64,000 nt of DNA. It comes from Barnesiella propionica (lineage in GTDB: Bacteria > Bacteroidota > Bacteroidia > Bacteroidales > Barnesiellaceae). A program made the translations under genes and the position numbers. The stretch spans positions 124,001 through 188,000 of the forward strand of contig NZ_JAOQJK010000001.1 in assembly GCF_025567045.1 (NCBI RefSeq), written 5' to 3'. The notes below the pieces were generated by a model. It did not search any database. It saw nothing but the letters and a program-made list of their open reading frames with translations, and was not told the origin of the DNA. How positions within the stretch are numbered: position 1 is the stretch's first letter; each line of letters opens with the position of its first letter. Below, one piece after another: positions 1 through 10,200 of this stretch.

Positions 1-393
1 AAAAAGCAAACCTGCTTTCCCACTACTTATATGCGAAAATCCGTCTTTCCCGAAATACCACATAAGTACAGTAACAGTATTTTTTCCTTGCTTCAGCCAA
101 GGAGCGATATCTATCTCATCGTAATAAGTATCGGTAGGGTTAGGTCCCCTTTTCAAACCTCCTTCGAAAACAACAGGCTCCCCGTTTATCCACAACCAAT
201 ATTTACTGTCTACGGCTATCCTGGCTATTGCCTGTCCCGGAACTTTAGCAACGTCAGTCTGTTTACAAAACACATACCAGGAATTAGTTACATTCTGATT
301 ATCAAAAGCAACGATCCATTTTGCTTTCCAGTCGGCAGAATAAACCGTAAAACTGATAAAAAAAACTATTAACGATATTATCCCTTGTTTCAT
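1..393 (-). CDS. GH78-type alpha-L-rhamnosidase, N-terminal part (cut by window edge)
   Basis: The reading frame opens at an ATG at 393 and stays open to base 1, so only the first 131 residues are visible. A signal peptide (MKQGIISLIVFFISFTVYS, then ADWKAKWI) is followed by a beta-rich jelly-roll segment with the WKAKWI opening and the patterns SKYWLWINGEPV and TYYDEIDIAPWLKQGKNTV. These are typical of the carbohydrate-binding N-terminal domain of secreted alpha-L-rhamnosidases and related GH2/GH78 accessory domains. The catalytic (alpha/alpha)6 barrel would lie outside the window, so family membership is inferred from this domain alone. It is the last visible gene of the SusC-SusD-GH92-GH3 run and is 130 bases from the GH3 gene. 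A different GH family carrying the same N-terminal domain cannot be excluded. Confidence 0.6.
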   Translation of the reverse strand, partial: MKQGIISLIVFFISFTVYSADWKAKWIVAFDNQNVTNSWYVFCKQTDVAKVPGQAIARIAVDSKYWLWINGEPVVFEGGLKRGPNPTDTYYDEIDIAPWLKQGKNTVTVLMWYFGKDGFSHISSGKAGLLF

Positions 394-481
394 AGTTATA
401 TACAGATTAAGAATTTTTGTTTTTCATTCTCACACCGAAAATCCGCATGTCAATCCGAAGGCTTACAATTACCTACTATTA

Positions 482-519
482 TATCTTCGCGGCACGGCCG
501 AAACCATATCACGAAGATA
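482..519 (-). terminator. Weak hairpin after the GH3 gene
   Basis: TATCTTCG (482-489) pairs with CGAAGATA (512-519), just 3' of the GH3 stop on the minus strand. No T-run follows, so it may be an mRNA-stabilising or processing hairpin rather than a terminator. Confidence 0.25.
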
Positions 520-523
520 ATCA

Positions 524-2698
524 TTATTTTACTATCACAGTTACAGAACTTTTAATATCGGTAGCAGAAGAAGCGCAATGAAGCGTAAAACGATCCGATT
601 CTATATTCCAGTCTTTGCTCGTATCATCATAAAAAGCCAGCCTGTCAACCGGTATTTCGACCTTAACGACCGTACTTTCCCCTGCTTTCAGGAACACTTT
701 TGAAAAACCTTTCAATTCTTTTAACGGGCGTTCTAATGAAGGATTCGACTGGGAAGCATATATCTGCACCGTTTCTGCTCCTGCCATTTTTCCCGTATTG
801 GTCAACTCCACAGATAAAAGAATCGTTTCATTTTTTCTATATTCTTTTTTATCCGATTTAATTTTACCGAATTTAAAATTGGTATAAGACAATCCATATC
901 CGAAAGGAAATTGCGGAACAATCTTTTTCGTATCGAACCAACGATAACCGACATATATGTCTTCTTTGTAACAAACATCTGTCCCGTCTCCGGGGAAAGA
1001 CAGGTCTCCATAAAAATGAGCACCGTTGTCTTCTAATCGCTTAGGAATACTAAAAGGAAGTTTCCCGGAAGGATTCACCTTTCCCGAAATAACATTTGCC
1101 GTTGCACTCCCCGCCTCAGATCCCAAATACCATGACTGCATAATTGCCGGGACCTTTTTTACCCAGGGCATTGCCACCGCATTTCCACTGATAAGGATGA
1201 CTCCGGTATTTTTATTTGTATGGCATAGCTTTTCTATCAGTTCATTTTGTCCGTAAGGAAGTTCAAATGTTCTACGGTCTTCCCCTTCACAATCCTGGTA
1301 AAGCTCTTTATTCAACCCGCCGATAAAAAGAACAATGTCCGCAACCTTAGCCTTTTCCAGAGCTTCACCGGCCAGAAGACAATCATCTTGTTTTCGATCC
1401 GAGCTATATCCTTGCACGTATTCGATTACATCGCCGCCAAACTTATCAATCAATCCTTTTAAGGGAGATATTTCCTCTTTTACTTTCAATTCCGAAGAAC
1501 CTCCACCCACGGTCAGCGGTCGGACAGCATTCTCTCCCACAACAAGAATTTTTCGATACTTTCCGGGAATAACCGGAAAAAAATCATTCTGATTTTTCAG
1601 CAACACAATTCCTTCTTCTGCAATTCGCCTCGCCACACCGGCATGCTCTTTTGTTGCAAAACTTCCGTAGGGACGATTCCGGTCCATAGTCGTACGGTAC
1701 ATAAGGCGTAAAATGCGGCGAACCTTGTCATCCAATTCCTTCCCGGTATATTTTCCCGATTTCAAACCGGCCAGATAAGCGTCCGCGAGATAAAAATCTC
1801 TGTAAGTAAACGGATCATTTTCCGGTTGCCGCTTAAACGTCCCCATTTCAATATCCAGCCCGTTCCTCACAGCCTCGTCTGTATCATGAGTACCGTCCCA
1901 GTCACTGACCACGACCCCGTCGAACTTCCAGTCTTCTTTCAACAACTTATTCAGCAGATAATCGTTATGACAACAATGAGTACCTCTTAACTTATTGTAT
2001 GCACCCATAATCGCCCATGCACGACCTTGTTGTACTGCGGCTTTAAACGCTGGAAGATATATCTCATGCAACGCACGGTCACTTAGCTCGACATTGATAT
2101 GTCCGCGCCATTTTTCCTGATTATTCAGTGCATAATGTTTTACACACGCCGCAACCCCGTTTTCCTGTACCCCTTGAACATAAGGGACTACCAGAACCGA
2201 ACTAAGATACGGATCTTCTCCCATGTATTCAAAATTACGACCGTTCATCGGAGACCGGTAAATATTTATACCAGGACCCAATAAAATATCTTTCTTCCGA
2301 TACCTGGCCTCTTCTCCTATTGCTTTTCCGTACTCATATGCCAGCACCGGATTAAAAGTAGCTCCCAAACAAGTCAGCGCGGGAAACGCCGTACAGGAAT
2401 CGTTCGTCCATTTTGCCCCGGCAAAATCATCCCATAATGTTTCATTCCGTATACCATGGGGGCCGTCACTATGCCATATTTCCGGAATTCCTAACCGGGG
2501 TACTCCGGCTGAACTGAATTTTGCCTGAGCATGACACATCGCTACTTTTTCTTCCACCGTCATCCGGGAAATGGCATCTTCTATGCGTTGTTCTACCGGT
2601 TTAGAATCATCCAAATAAACCGGTATTGGTCGTTTTTGCGCCGAAGCGAATATTACCGAACTAACCAAAAGACCTAAAATAATCGTTTTTCTTTTCAT
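524..2698 (-). CDS. GH3 beta-glucosidase/beta-xylosidase-like, secreted
   Basis: A 724-residue secreted GH3 enzyme that removes non-reducing-end beta-linked glucose or xylose from oligosaccharides, probably in the periplasm. The signal peptide ends about residue 20 (ASA before QKRPIPVYL). The GH3 TIM barrel spans about 35-345 and carries KH (187-188) and the nucleophile motif VVVSDWDG with Asp266. The second alpha/beta domain (about 360-570) contains the acid/base motif CEGEDR with Glu471. A fibronectin-III-like domain closes the protein (about 640-715). The length is normal for three-domain bacterial GH3 enzymes. It starts 64 bases after the atypical GH92 gene and is probably co-transcribed with it. 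GH3 specificity (glucosidase, xylosidase, galactosidase) cannot be read from motifs. Confidence 0.9.
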   Translation of the reverse strand: MKRKTIILGLLVSSVIFASAQKRPIPVYLDDSKPVEQRIEDAISRMTVEEKVAMCHAQAKFSSAGVPRLGIPEIWHSDGPHGIRNETLWDDFAGAKWTNDSCTAFPALTCLGATFNPVLAYEYGKAIGEEARYRKKDILLGPGINIYRSPMNGRNFEYMGEDPYLSSVLVVPYVQGVQENGVAACVKHYALNNQEKWRGHINVELSDRALHEIYLPAFKAAVQQGRAWAIMGAYNKLRGTHCCHNDYLLNKLLKEDWKFDGVVVSDWDGTHDTDEAVRNGLDIEMGTFKRQPENDPFTYRDFYLADAYLAGLKSGKYTGKELDDKVRRILRLMYRTTMDRNRPYGSFATKEHAGVARRIAEEGIVLLKNQNDFFPVIPGKYRKILVVGENAVRPLTVGGGSSELKVKEEISPLKGLIDKFGGDVIEYVQGYSSDRKQDDCLLAGEALEKAKVADIVLFIGGLNKELYQDCEGEDRRTFELPYGQNELIEKLCHTNKNTGVILISGNAVAMPWVKKVPAIMQSWYLGSEAGSATANVISGKVNPSGKLPFSIPKRLEDNGAHFYGDLSFPGDGTDVCYKEDIYVGYRWFDTKKIVPQFPFGYGLSYTNFKFGKIKSDKKEYRKNETILLSVELTNTGKMAGAETVQIYASQSNPSLERPLKELKGFSKVFLKAGESTVVKVEIPVDRLAFYDDTSKDWNIESDRFTLHCASSATDIKSSVTVIVK

Positions 2699-2762
2699 AA
2701 ACAGTTTATATATGCATAATTAATTACACCGGAATATATTATCACGAAAGACAAAAATCAAT

Positions 2763-5033
2763 TCATTCATCTTCCATTTCAAAAGAGGGAGGAACTGAAC
2801 TGTCATCACTCGCCCACGCTTTATTCGGATATTTGCCCATAACAAGCTCCAGTTTTCCTCCTCGCATAATATCCTTATGGCTGAACCATGATTTATTCCA
2901 TACTTTTCCGTTCAGTCTTGCCGACTGTATATATTTATTTTCCGAAGCATAATGCTCACAAATGATTTCAAAAGTTTTTCCGTTACCCAACTTTATAAGG
3001 GATCTCTCAAAGCGGGGACTCCCTATCGCATACATAGGCAAACCGGGCGTCACAGGATAAAAGCCAAGAGAAGAGAATACTACGAACGCCGACATTCCGC
3101 CTCCGTCCTCATCTCCCGGCATTCCCATGAGATCATTCCTGAACCACTGATCAAGAAGACGGTGTATCTTCTTCTGGGTTCTCCAGGGTTGTTTTACATA
3201 ATTATACAAGTAGGGAATATGTAATGAGGGTTCATTACCCATGGAAAATTGACCGACATTCCCTGTCTGGTCAGGTAGTTGCGCATAAAATTCATATTTG
3301 GGTTTACCCAACGGTTCCCGGAATGTCCTGTCAAGATTCCCGACAAACTTTTCGTTTCCTCCCATTAATGAAACCATATCCGCTATATTATGAGGTACGG
3401 CCCACCGATAAGTCCAGGCGTTATTTTCATCATAATAATCTCTTGCTCCCAATCCTCCGCTAAACTTATAATCCACTCCTTCAATAAAATCACCTTTGTT
3501 ATTCCGGGGATGAAAAAATGCAGTTTCTTTATTATATAGCTTCCTATAACCCTGGGAGTTTATGAGAAAATCGTTCACATCATCCTTCATGCCCAGTTTT
3601 CGGGCTATTCTCGAAAGACACCAATAATCGTAATAAGCTCCAAGACTGATGGCAACGGATTGTCTTCGTTCCCAGGAGTCGACCTCTTTCACAGATTCGG
3701 TTTCCCCTATATTCAATCCGGGGAAATATCCGTTCCGGGTAAAGAAGTCATCCAGTTCGGTCTTCGGAATACGTAACCAAGGTAAGTGAGATTTTTCGGA
3801 CAGCGCACTTTTACAGGCCTTATATGCTTGAGATACATCAAATCCGGTTAAGTCTTTACAAAGGGCATCGGCAATGACAGAAACAACGTGGTTCCCGTTC
3901 ATACGGTGACTGTCACCCGTTACTTCGGGAAATGTAGGCATCCAACCCTCAGGAGTCTGCCGGGCCATTCGTATGAAAGACCGGATCATCCAAGCTTGTT
4001 TTTCCGGTTCGATCAGTATTCTCAACGGATGAACCGCCCGGTAAGTATCCCATACCCAATCATCCGTATAGAAAGGAATTCCTTCATCCTCATGCACCTT
4101 CTTATCGAAACCGCTATAATATTTCCCATCTTCGGAAATATTCACCATCCGTTCGTATATCCGGTACAGGGAGGTATAGAACACCACTTTATCATTTTCA
4201 TTGTCACCCTGCACCTTTATCTTCCCCAACGCATTATTCCAGATATCCCGTCCCCGGCGGGCAATTATACCGGTATCGTATGTATCAATCTCTCTCTGCA
4301 TATTTTTCTGCGCCTGCTCTCCACTGATATACGAGATGCCGTAACGGATATGTATATCGGGAGTACCGAAACATAATATTACTGAAGCATCCCTACCACT
4401 ATATTTCGTACGAGTATAATCCACTTTATTATTTTTTCGCACTATTCCCGCTCTTGCAGGCATCTCTTTCGTCTCCAGATATATAAATACTTTCGTTTTT
4501 CCGTCACGGAGTATTTCATACCCCCTTACCGTATCTCCCGAAACCTCCAATTCCCCGTTTACAGCGGTTAAAATGAGATTGCCATTATTATCTTCAAAAT
4601 GGAAATGACATACGGCAGACTGATGGGAAGGCGCATAATCGATATCCACTTCTTCCTCATCAAAACGGACAATATAACGATAAGGCTCAACCATTTCATT
4701 ATCATAACTATATCCCTTAAGACAAACACTGTCTCCTACCATTCGGAAAGGGCTTATCCTGAAAGAAGATGGACTACGATGGCTTGTCGTAACAAGCGGT
4801 ATTCCATACATCTGCTCGCTCGTATATGATTCTTTGTTGGGAATAAAGCGAAGCATACTGTTGGGCAAATGCACCGTAGGGAAAGTCGGTACCAGCAAAT
4901 GGCTGATATTTCCCATATAAGGATTCACATAGTCCACCGGATCCTTCTCTTTTCCCGGACTATTGCAGGAACAAAAATTCAAGACCACGCTCAGTATCAA
5001 AAACAGCCGGAGAAAAAACCGCATTATCTTCAT
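2763..5033 (-). CDS. Atypical GH92 glycosidase lipoprotein
   Basis: A 756-residue GH92-family enzyme; the family comprises Ca-dependent exo-acting alpha-mannosidases. An N-terminal signal ends in a cysteine cluster (LNFCSCN, Cys23 the likely lipidation site), so it is probably membrane-anchored. The C-terminal (alpha/alpha)6 part is recognisable: DENNAWTYRW (Glu536 at the usual acid position), GNEPS (600-603), and GDEDGGGMSAFVVFSSLGFYPV (Asp641-Glu642-Asp643), where most GH92 enzymes have GNDDCGQMSA. The N-terminal beta-domain lacks the usual GHTYPGA..PFGM..PGP motif that the second GH92 in this window keeps; here the region reads GNISHLLVPTFPTVHLPNSML. It belongs to a divergent GH92 clade, so alpha-mannosidase activity is likely but the linkage is open. 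It lies 160 bases after susD, with a hairpin between them. Confidence 0.8.
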   Translation of the reverse strand: MKIMRFFLRLFLILSVVLNFCSCNSPGKEKDPVDYVNPYMGNISHLLVPTFPTVHLPNSMLRFIPNKESYTSEQMYGIPLVTTSHRSPSSFRISPFRMVGDSVCLKGYSYDNEMVEPYRYIVRFDEEEVDIDYAPSHQSAVCHFHFEDNNGNLILTAVNGELEVSGDTVRGYEILRDGKTKVFIYLETKEMPARAGIVRKNNKVDYTRTKYSGRDASVILCFGTPDIHIRYGISYISGEQAQKNMQREIDTYDTGIIARRGRDIWNNALGKIKVQGDNENDKVVFYTSLYRIYERMVNISEDGKYYSGFDKKVHEDEGIPFYTDDWVWDTYRAVHPLRILIEPEKQAWMIRSFIRMARQTPEGWMPTFPEVTGDSHRMNGNHVVSVIADALCKDLTGFDVSQAYKACKSALSEKSHLPWLRIPKTELDDFFTRNGYFPGLNIGETESVKEVDSWERRQSVAISLGAYYDYWCLSRIARKLGMKDDVNDFLINSQGYRKLYNKETAFFHPRNNKGDFIEGVDYKFSGGLGARDYYDENNAWTYRWAVPHNIADMVSLMGGNEKFVGNLDRTFREPLGKPKYEFYAQLPDQTGNVGQFSMGNEPSLHIPYLYNYVKQPWRTQKKIHRLLDQWFRNDLMGMPGDEDGGGMSAFVVFSSLGFYPVTPGLPMYAIGSPRFERSLIKLGNGKTFEIICEHYASENKYIQSARLNGKVWNKSWFSHKDIMRGGKLELVMGKYPNKAWASDDSSVPPSFEMEDE

Positions 5034-5133
5034 AACTTTTTAATTTTCCAGAATCTAAAAACTTATACCGGTAACAAAACATTCACGTATTTCAATAACC
5101 CTTTAAAATAAAACCGGATAACGATTTTAAAAA

Positions 5134-5167
5134 ATCGGCCGAACTGACTATTTACAATCCGGCCGAT
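5134..5167 (-). terminator. Hairpin between susD and the GH92 gene
   Basis: ATCGGCCG (5134-5141) pairs with CGGCCGAT (5160-5167) across an 18-base loop, followed on the minus strand by TTTTAAAATC. The GC-rich stem and short T-run resemble a partial terminator placed after the SusC/SusD genes. It could set higher SusC/SusD than enzyme expression or protect the upstream mRNA end. Confidence 0.5.
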
Positions 5168-5192
5168 GACTTAATATCACCTTAATAAAAAC

Positions 5193-7193
5193 CTATTCCG
5201 CAGTAAGATTAGCTTTAGTAGGCCAACCGGGATTTTGATAAATAGGAGACAAAGATACATCTGTACCATCTCCGGATGTTACCTGAAAATGTTCCTCTGC
5301 TATAGGACTTAAATAATGTGCCATTTTCCACTTCAAACCATTATATACAATGGATGACGGAACTACTTCATAAGGTCTAAAATAAAGACTTGTTTTGGGA
5401 CTGGAAACCGTACTGGAATTTCCTTTATCATATTTAAGGTAAGCCGAAGGATACTGGTATTGTATCACAGGTCCCCAAAGTTTAAAGCCTTCAATATGAT
5501 AAGGAAGATTAATCATCTGGTCCATTGCCCTCCATCTCAAAATATCCATATTTCTCAATCCTTCCGCCATCAGCTCACAACGTCTTTCGCGGCGTATATT
5601 ATAAAGTTCGGAGTCAATCAGCCTGCCGCCAGAATAAGCCCCCCAGTCATTCAAAGCTTCTCGATCCATTTGTGTTGCATCGATGGTTTTTCTGTAATTT
5701 ATATCGACACCGGCTCTTTTTCTTATTTGTTTCCAGTACTCATCGGCATAATCGTCCAATCCGCCCGTCCTTTCATAACAGGCTTCTATATAGTTAAGAT
5801 ATGCTTCTACAGCCCTGAAAACCAATGTACCGGTCGTATTTTTCGAATCAGTCAAGCAAGTCGAGGCATCAAAATTCAAACCTTTACGCAAATCATATCC
5901 GGTAGCTGAAGCTTTCGAACGGCCTTTGAGGTTCACAATAGGAGATTCCAACTCGATAGGTACGGTACTGGTTTGCTGGTCGGAAGTAAAAAGAACATTT
6001 TTCTGTCCGGGTTCTTTCAGGAACAGGAATAGACGGTTATCTCTGTCTTTTCTTACTGCCGGTATGGAATCATCACCCTGATATTGAGAATCCGGATCAT
6101 AAATTGGCAAACCATTTTTCATCAGGAAACAATCAACCATACCCCGTGTAATGTTAATCCGGCCTCCTTGCAGTTCTTCATTGTTGCCGTTAGTCACACC
6201 AAGACCGACATCATATTTTCTCCACATAAGCACCTCGGGATAAATTGACATGTTCGTTTGTGCAAACATATCATAATAAGGATTTATAGGATCACTTGCC
6301 GATTGCTGTAACAAATACGTATTTTCTACCAGAGGTGTTGACTCGGCAACAGCTTTTGCTTCTACCATCGCTTTATCCAGGAAAAATGCTATTTCATTAT
6401 CAATACTACCAGAAGGAAATTGATACGAAGCATTATAACTTTTAGTCTTTCCAGGCCAGCCCGGTCCATTAGGAACAAAAGCCGTTTCTTTAAAATATTT
6501 TTCCCAGGTAGCTTCGAAAAGAGCGACACGCGAACTAAATAATTGCGCACATGGTTTTGATATGCGATTTTTCATACCGTCAGGCGAAACATTTTCCAGA
6601 AGTATCTTGGCAGAATCCAGATCGGCAAGTATAAAACGGGCAACTTCATTTCGGGGCATACGCCTGCTCGCCGTGAGCAGAACTTTCTCATCATTCGGCA
6701 AGACTGTCGTGATTATAGGAAAATCTCCAAGAAGCTGTAATTTCTTAAAATAGGCATAAGCCCGTAAAAAATACATTTCACCTATATAATGCTTTACATT
6801 TACCTGATTGCCCTGAATTTCTCCTGCTTTCCATTTCGGAAGAACAGACTGGAAGAAATAATTACACCTGTAAATTTCACTAAAGTCCCAGTCTCCGCCT
6901 GTTTGGACAGTCTTATATTGATCTGAAAATCTCGTTACTTTAGGATAAATAGAGGCTTGGTTATCGGTTATATCATCATATCCTGCAACAGATTGATCAC
7001 CTCTGTTCGGTGTAGGAATAATATTATAGCAATTTATAACGTAAGCACTTACCTGAGTATCGTCCGTGAAATAATTTTTAGGAGTAACATCCGAAATCGG
7101 TTCTTGAAGAAGAAAATCGGTACACGAACTGAAGATCAGCAAAAGATATATACAAAATCCTTTATATATTAAATGATTCATATTGTTTTTCAT
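5193..7193 (-). CDS. SusD/RagB-family glycan-binding lipoprotein
   Basis: A 666-residue surface lipoprotein that captures glycan and hands it to the neighbouring SusC channel. The signal peptide ends in FSSC with the lipidation Cys in the SSCTDFLLQEP context typical of SusD proteins. The N-terminal TPR-type helices (about 40-330, including YFLRAYAYFKKLQLLGDFPI) are the SusD-like domain. The C-terminal RagB/SusD domain carries EAYLNYIEACYERTGG, the RKRAGV segment and RRERRCELMAEGLRNMDILRW, the signature of the family. It is longer than SusD itself (about 550 residues), within the range seen for SusD homologues. It starts 10 bases after susC ends, so the two are one transcription unit. The ligand cannot be read from the sequence. 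Confidence 0.95.
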   Translation of the reverse strand: MKNNMNHLIYKGFCIYLLLIFSSCTDFLLQEPISDVTPKNYFTDDTQVSAYVINCYNIIPTPNRGDQSVAGYDDITDNQASIYPKVTRFSDQYKTVQTGGDWDFSEIYRCNYFFQSVLPKWKAGEIQGNQVNVKHYIGEMYFLRAYAYFKKLQLLGDFPIITTVLPNDEKVLLTASRRMPRNEVARFILADLDSAKILLENVSPDGMKNRISKPCAQLFSSRVALFEATWEKYFKETAFVPNGPGWPGKTKSYNASYQFPSGSIDNEIAFFLDKAMVEAKAVAESTPLVENTYLLQQSASDPINPYYDMFAQTNMSIYPEVLMWRKYDVGLGVTNGNNEELQGGRINITRGMVDCFLMKNGLPIYDPDSQYQGDDSIPAVRKDRDNRLFLFLKEPGQKNVLFTSDQQTSTVPIELESPIVNLKGRSKASATGYDLRKGLNFDASTCLTDSKNTTGTLVFRAVEAYLNYIEACYERTGGLDDYADEYWKQIRKRAGVDINYRKTIDATQMDREALNDWGAYSGGRLIDSELYNIRRERRCELMAEGLRNMDILRWRAMDQMINLPYHIEGFKLWGPVIQYQYPSAYLKYDKGNSSTVSSPKTSLYFRPYEVVPSSIVYNGLKWKMAHYLSPIAEEHFQVTSGDGTDVSLSPIYQNPGWPTKANLTAE

Positions 7194-7203
7194 AATGCTA
7201 AAT

Positions 7204-10200
7204 TTAAATAGTTACACTAATGCCTACCGAGTAGGTTTTATTTAACGGATACGAAGCATTGGTCGGATTATCAATTGTTTCCGGATCAAATATCTTGGTC
7301 AGTTTTGTTCCTGTCCATAGATTTTCACCCGACAGATATACCCTGACTTTTTCCAGTTTGATCTTATTGGTCCATACTTTAGGCAGCGTATATCCCACCG
7401 TGAGGTTCTTCAAGCGGATATAAGCGGCATTCTGAAGATACCTCGTCTGTACACAACGGTTCTTTCCCATTGCATAATCCCAGATTTCCGGTGTAGAAGG
7501 CCTCGGATAATAAGCATCCATATTTAATCCCAGCGGATGTTCGGGATCGTCACGGAAATAATCGAGATGTTGTTTCAGCACGGTCGATTCCCACATGGAA
7601 CGACCTGCTCCCCAGAACATATAAGCCTGATTAAAATAATCTCTTTTCATTACCCCTTGGAAGAAAAGCCGCAAATCTATCCCTTTCCATTCGGCACCAA
7701 GATCCAGACCAAAATTAAAACGCGGAGTAATATTACCGATAACACTCCTGTCACCCGGATCATTCAGCGTATTGGAGCCGGCATCGATCTTACCGTCTCC
7801 ATTGATATCGGCATACATAATATCTCCGGCCCCCCAACTGTTTTCTTTACCGGAAAGCAACGCTGTTTGTCCGCCATTCGGCAACGATGCCAGATGCGCA
7901 TCCATTTCTTCCTGAGTCTTTGCCATACCGACAGTGGTATATCCCCAGATATTACCATATCTTTCTCCTTCGTTAAATGTCGTATAATAAATAGAGCCTT
8001 CATACTGGTTGGCATATCCTATATTATGCGTAGGATTGTTCGGGTATTTCAAAATCGTCGATATTGCATCGGATAAAGTAAAGCGAACATTGTAGCTCAA
8101 ACCATTGGAAAGGCGATCCTGCCAGGCAATCTCGAAATCGAATCCCTGGGTCTTCATATCTGTATTATTCGCTCTTGCAATCTGGTCTCCCGATAACCCG
8201 TAAACTGCAGGAAGTTTAGGAGACGGACCTATCATATTATTGGTATAACGAATAAAATAGTCGAATGATGTTGTCAATCTGTTATTCAAGAAACTAAGAT
8301 CTACACCTACATCGTATGTCCTGATTTTTTCCCAAGTAAGATATTCATTCACATCAGACGGAGCCGACGCAATATTAGGTTTCACCCCGTTGATCAGCCA
8401 GTTACCTGCAGCCATGGCTGTTCCCATGACAGAATAGGTGGGATAGAAAGCATTGGTATTCTGGTTACCGAGAGAACCATATGAACCTCTTATCTTAAAG
8501 TTTCCTACATACTGTGTATAATCTTCCCAGAAGCGTTCCCGGGCTACATTCCATCCTAATGATACCGAAGGAAGTAAATTCCATTTATTTTTATTCTGGA
8601 ATCTGGATGTTCCGTCATAACGGAGATTGGCTTCGAACAGATAACGTCCTTTATAATCATAATTCACACGCCCGAAATAACCTGCTGTCGCCCAGTTAGC
8701 CAAACCGCCGGAAACCCCGGGAGCGACCGTCTGCCCATTCTGGTCGATACCTGAAGTAGCATTCAGAGTAGGGTTTTCAGTAAGGATGAGACCTGTACGG
8801 TTTGCCCCTAATGTCCTGTATTTCAACATTTCGAATTGATATCCGACCAATACTTTAAAATAATGACCGCTTATTTCTTTCGAATATTCCGTATAAACAT
8901 TTGCATTATAATAGTTCGAACGGTTAAAGCTTTCATCTACATAAGAGTTCCCATCTGTCATTACAGGATTACCGGCCACATCGTGTATAAAGAGTTGCTG
9001 ACGGTCATAATGTCGTAAGTTCTCTACTAAGTTAAAATTATAATCTCCGATAATTCTCCAGCCTTTAATTGGTTCCAGCGTAACGTTGAACTGATGGGAC
9101 ATCCTGTCATTTATATTTTTCTCCCGTCCGGCTTGTACAATTTCCATATAGGGACTCGGACTGTCAAATATATATCCGTTCGGATCATAAACCGGTACCA
9201 TAGGCCATCCCTGTGCAGCCACGCGGTATTCCCATCTACCTTTACCGGAAGAAGGTTGCTCATACCTTGCTCTTATAAATTTTCCGATATACGACAACGA
9301 CAGCCAATTCGTTATCTTAGTATTGATTTTTGCCGTTACGCCTATACGGTCCTGAGTATCTCCTCCGAGTTTCATCATACCCGGGGCTTCCAGATAATTT
9401 CCCGAAAGATAATATGAAACATTATTGGAACCACCGCTCAACGCAAGATTATGTTCGTGAGCAAAGGTACGAGGTTTATATATAGTTTTAAATACATCCA
9501 CATTATCATTACCGGCTGCATATCCGCTCGCCCATCTTTCAGGATTCGCCGGATCGACGATAGTCGTCATCGGGTATTGCTTTCCATTATAGGTATTCAT
9601 AGGAATTTTACCATCCTGAAAATCTTTTATACGCTGCAGCCATTCCGGAGTAAAAAATTGCGGTTCACCGCTATACCGCTCCATATCATTATAGAACAAC
9701 GCAAAAGAATAAGAATCGGCCATTTCCGGCAAAGAGATCGGTTTGTTGGAACGAAAACTTCCGTCATAAGTAATAACCGGTTTTCCCTTCTTCCCTTTTT
9801 TTGTGGTAACCAGAATAACACCGAACGGTGCACGCGAACCGTAAATGGCAGAAGAAGCCGCGTCCTTAAGAACAGAGATATTCTCCACGTCCTGCGGATT
9901 AAGTGTATTGATATCGCCTTCCATTCCATCTATAAGAACCAACGGACTTCCGCTGGAACCCTGGCCTATAGTACCTAACCCCCGGATACTAATTGACGGA
10001 TTCGTTCCCATCATCCCCCCGTTGGTATTACTGATATTCAAACCGGGCACAGCTCCCTGAAGAGCCTGTACTACATTCGACACCGGTCTGTTTTCTATGA
10101 TCTTCGAATCTATAGCAGAAACAGCTCCTGTCAAATTCACTTTTTTCTGAGTACCGAAACCAACAACGACAAGCTCATCCAGTTGGTTGATACTTTCTTT

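Noticed and set aside
31..372. Plus-strand ORF at the left edge
   Set aside because: It is the antisense of the GH78-like gene; the minus-strand translation gives a signal peptide and recognisable domain, the plus-strand one nothing.
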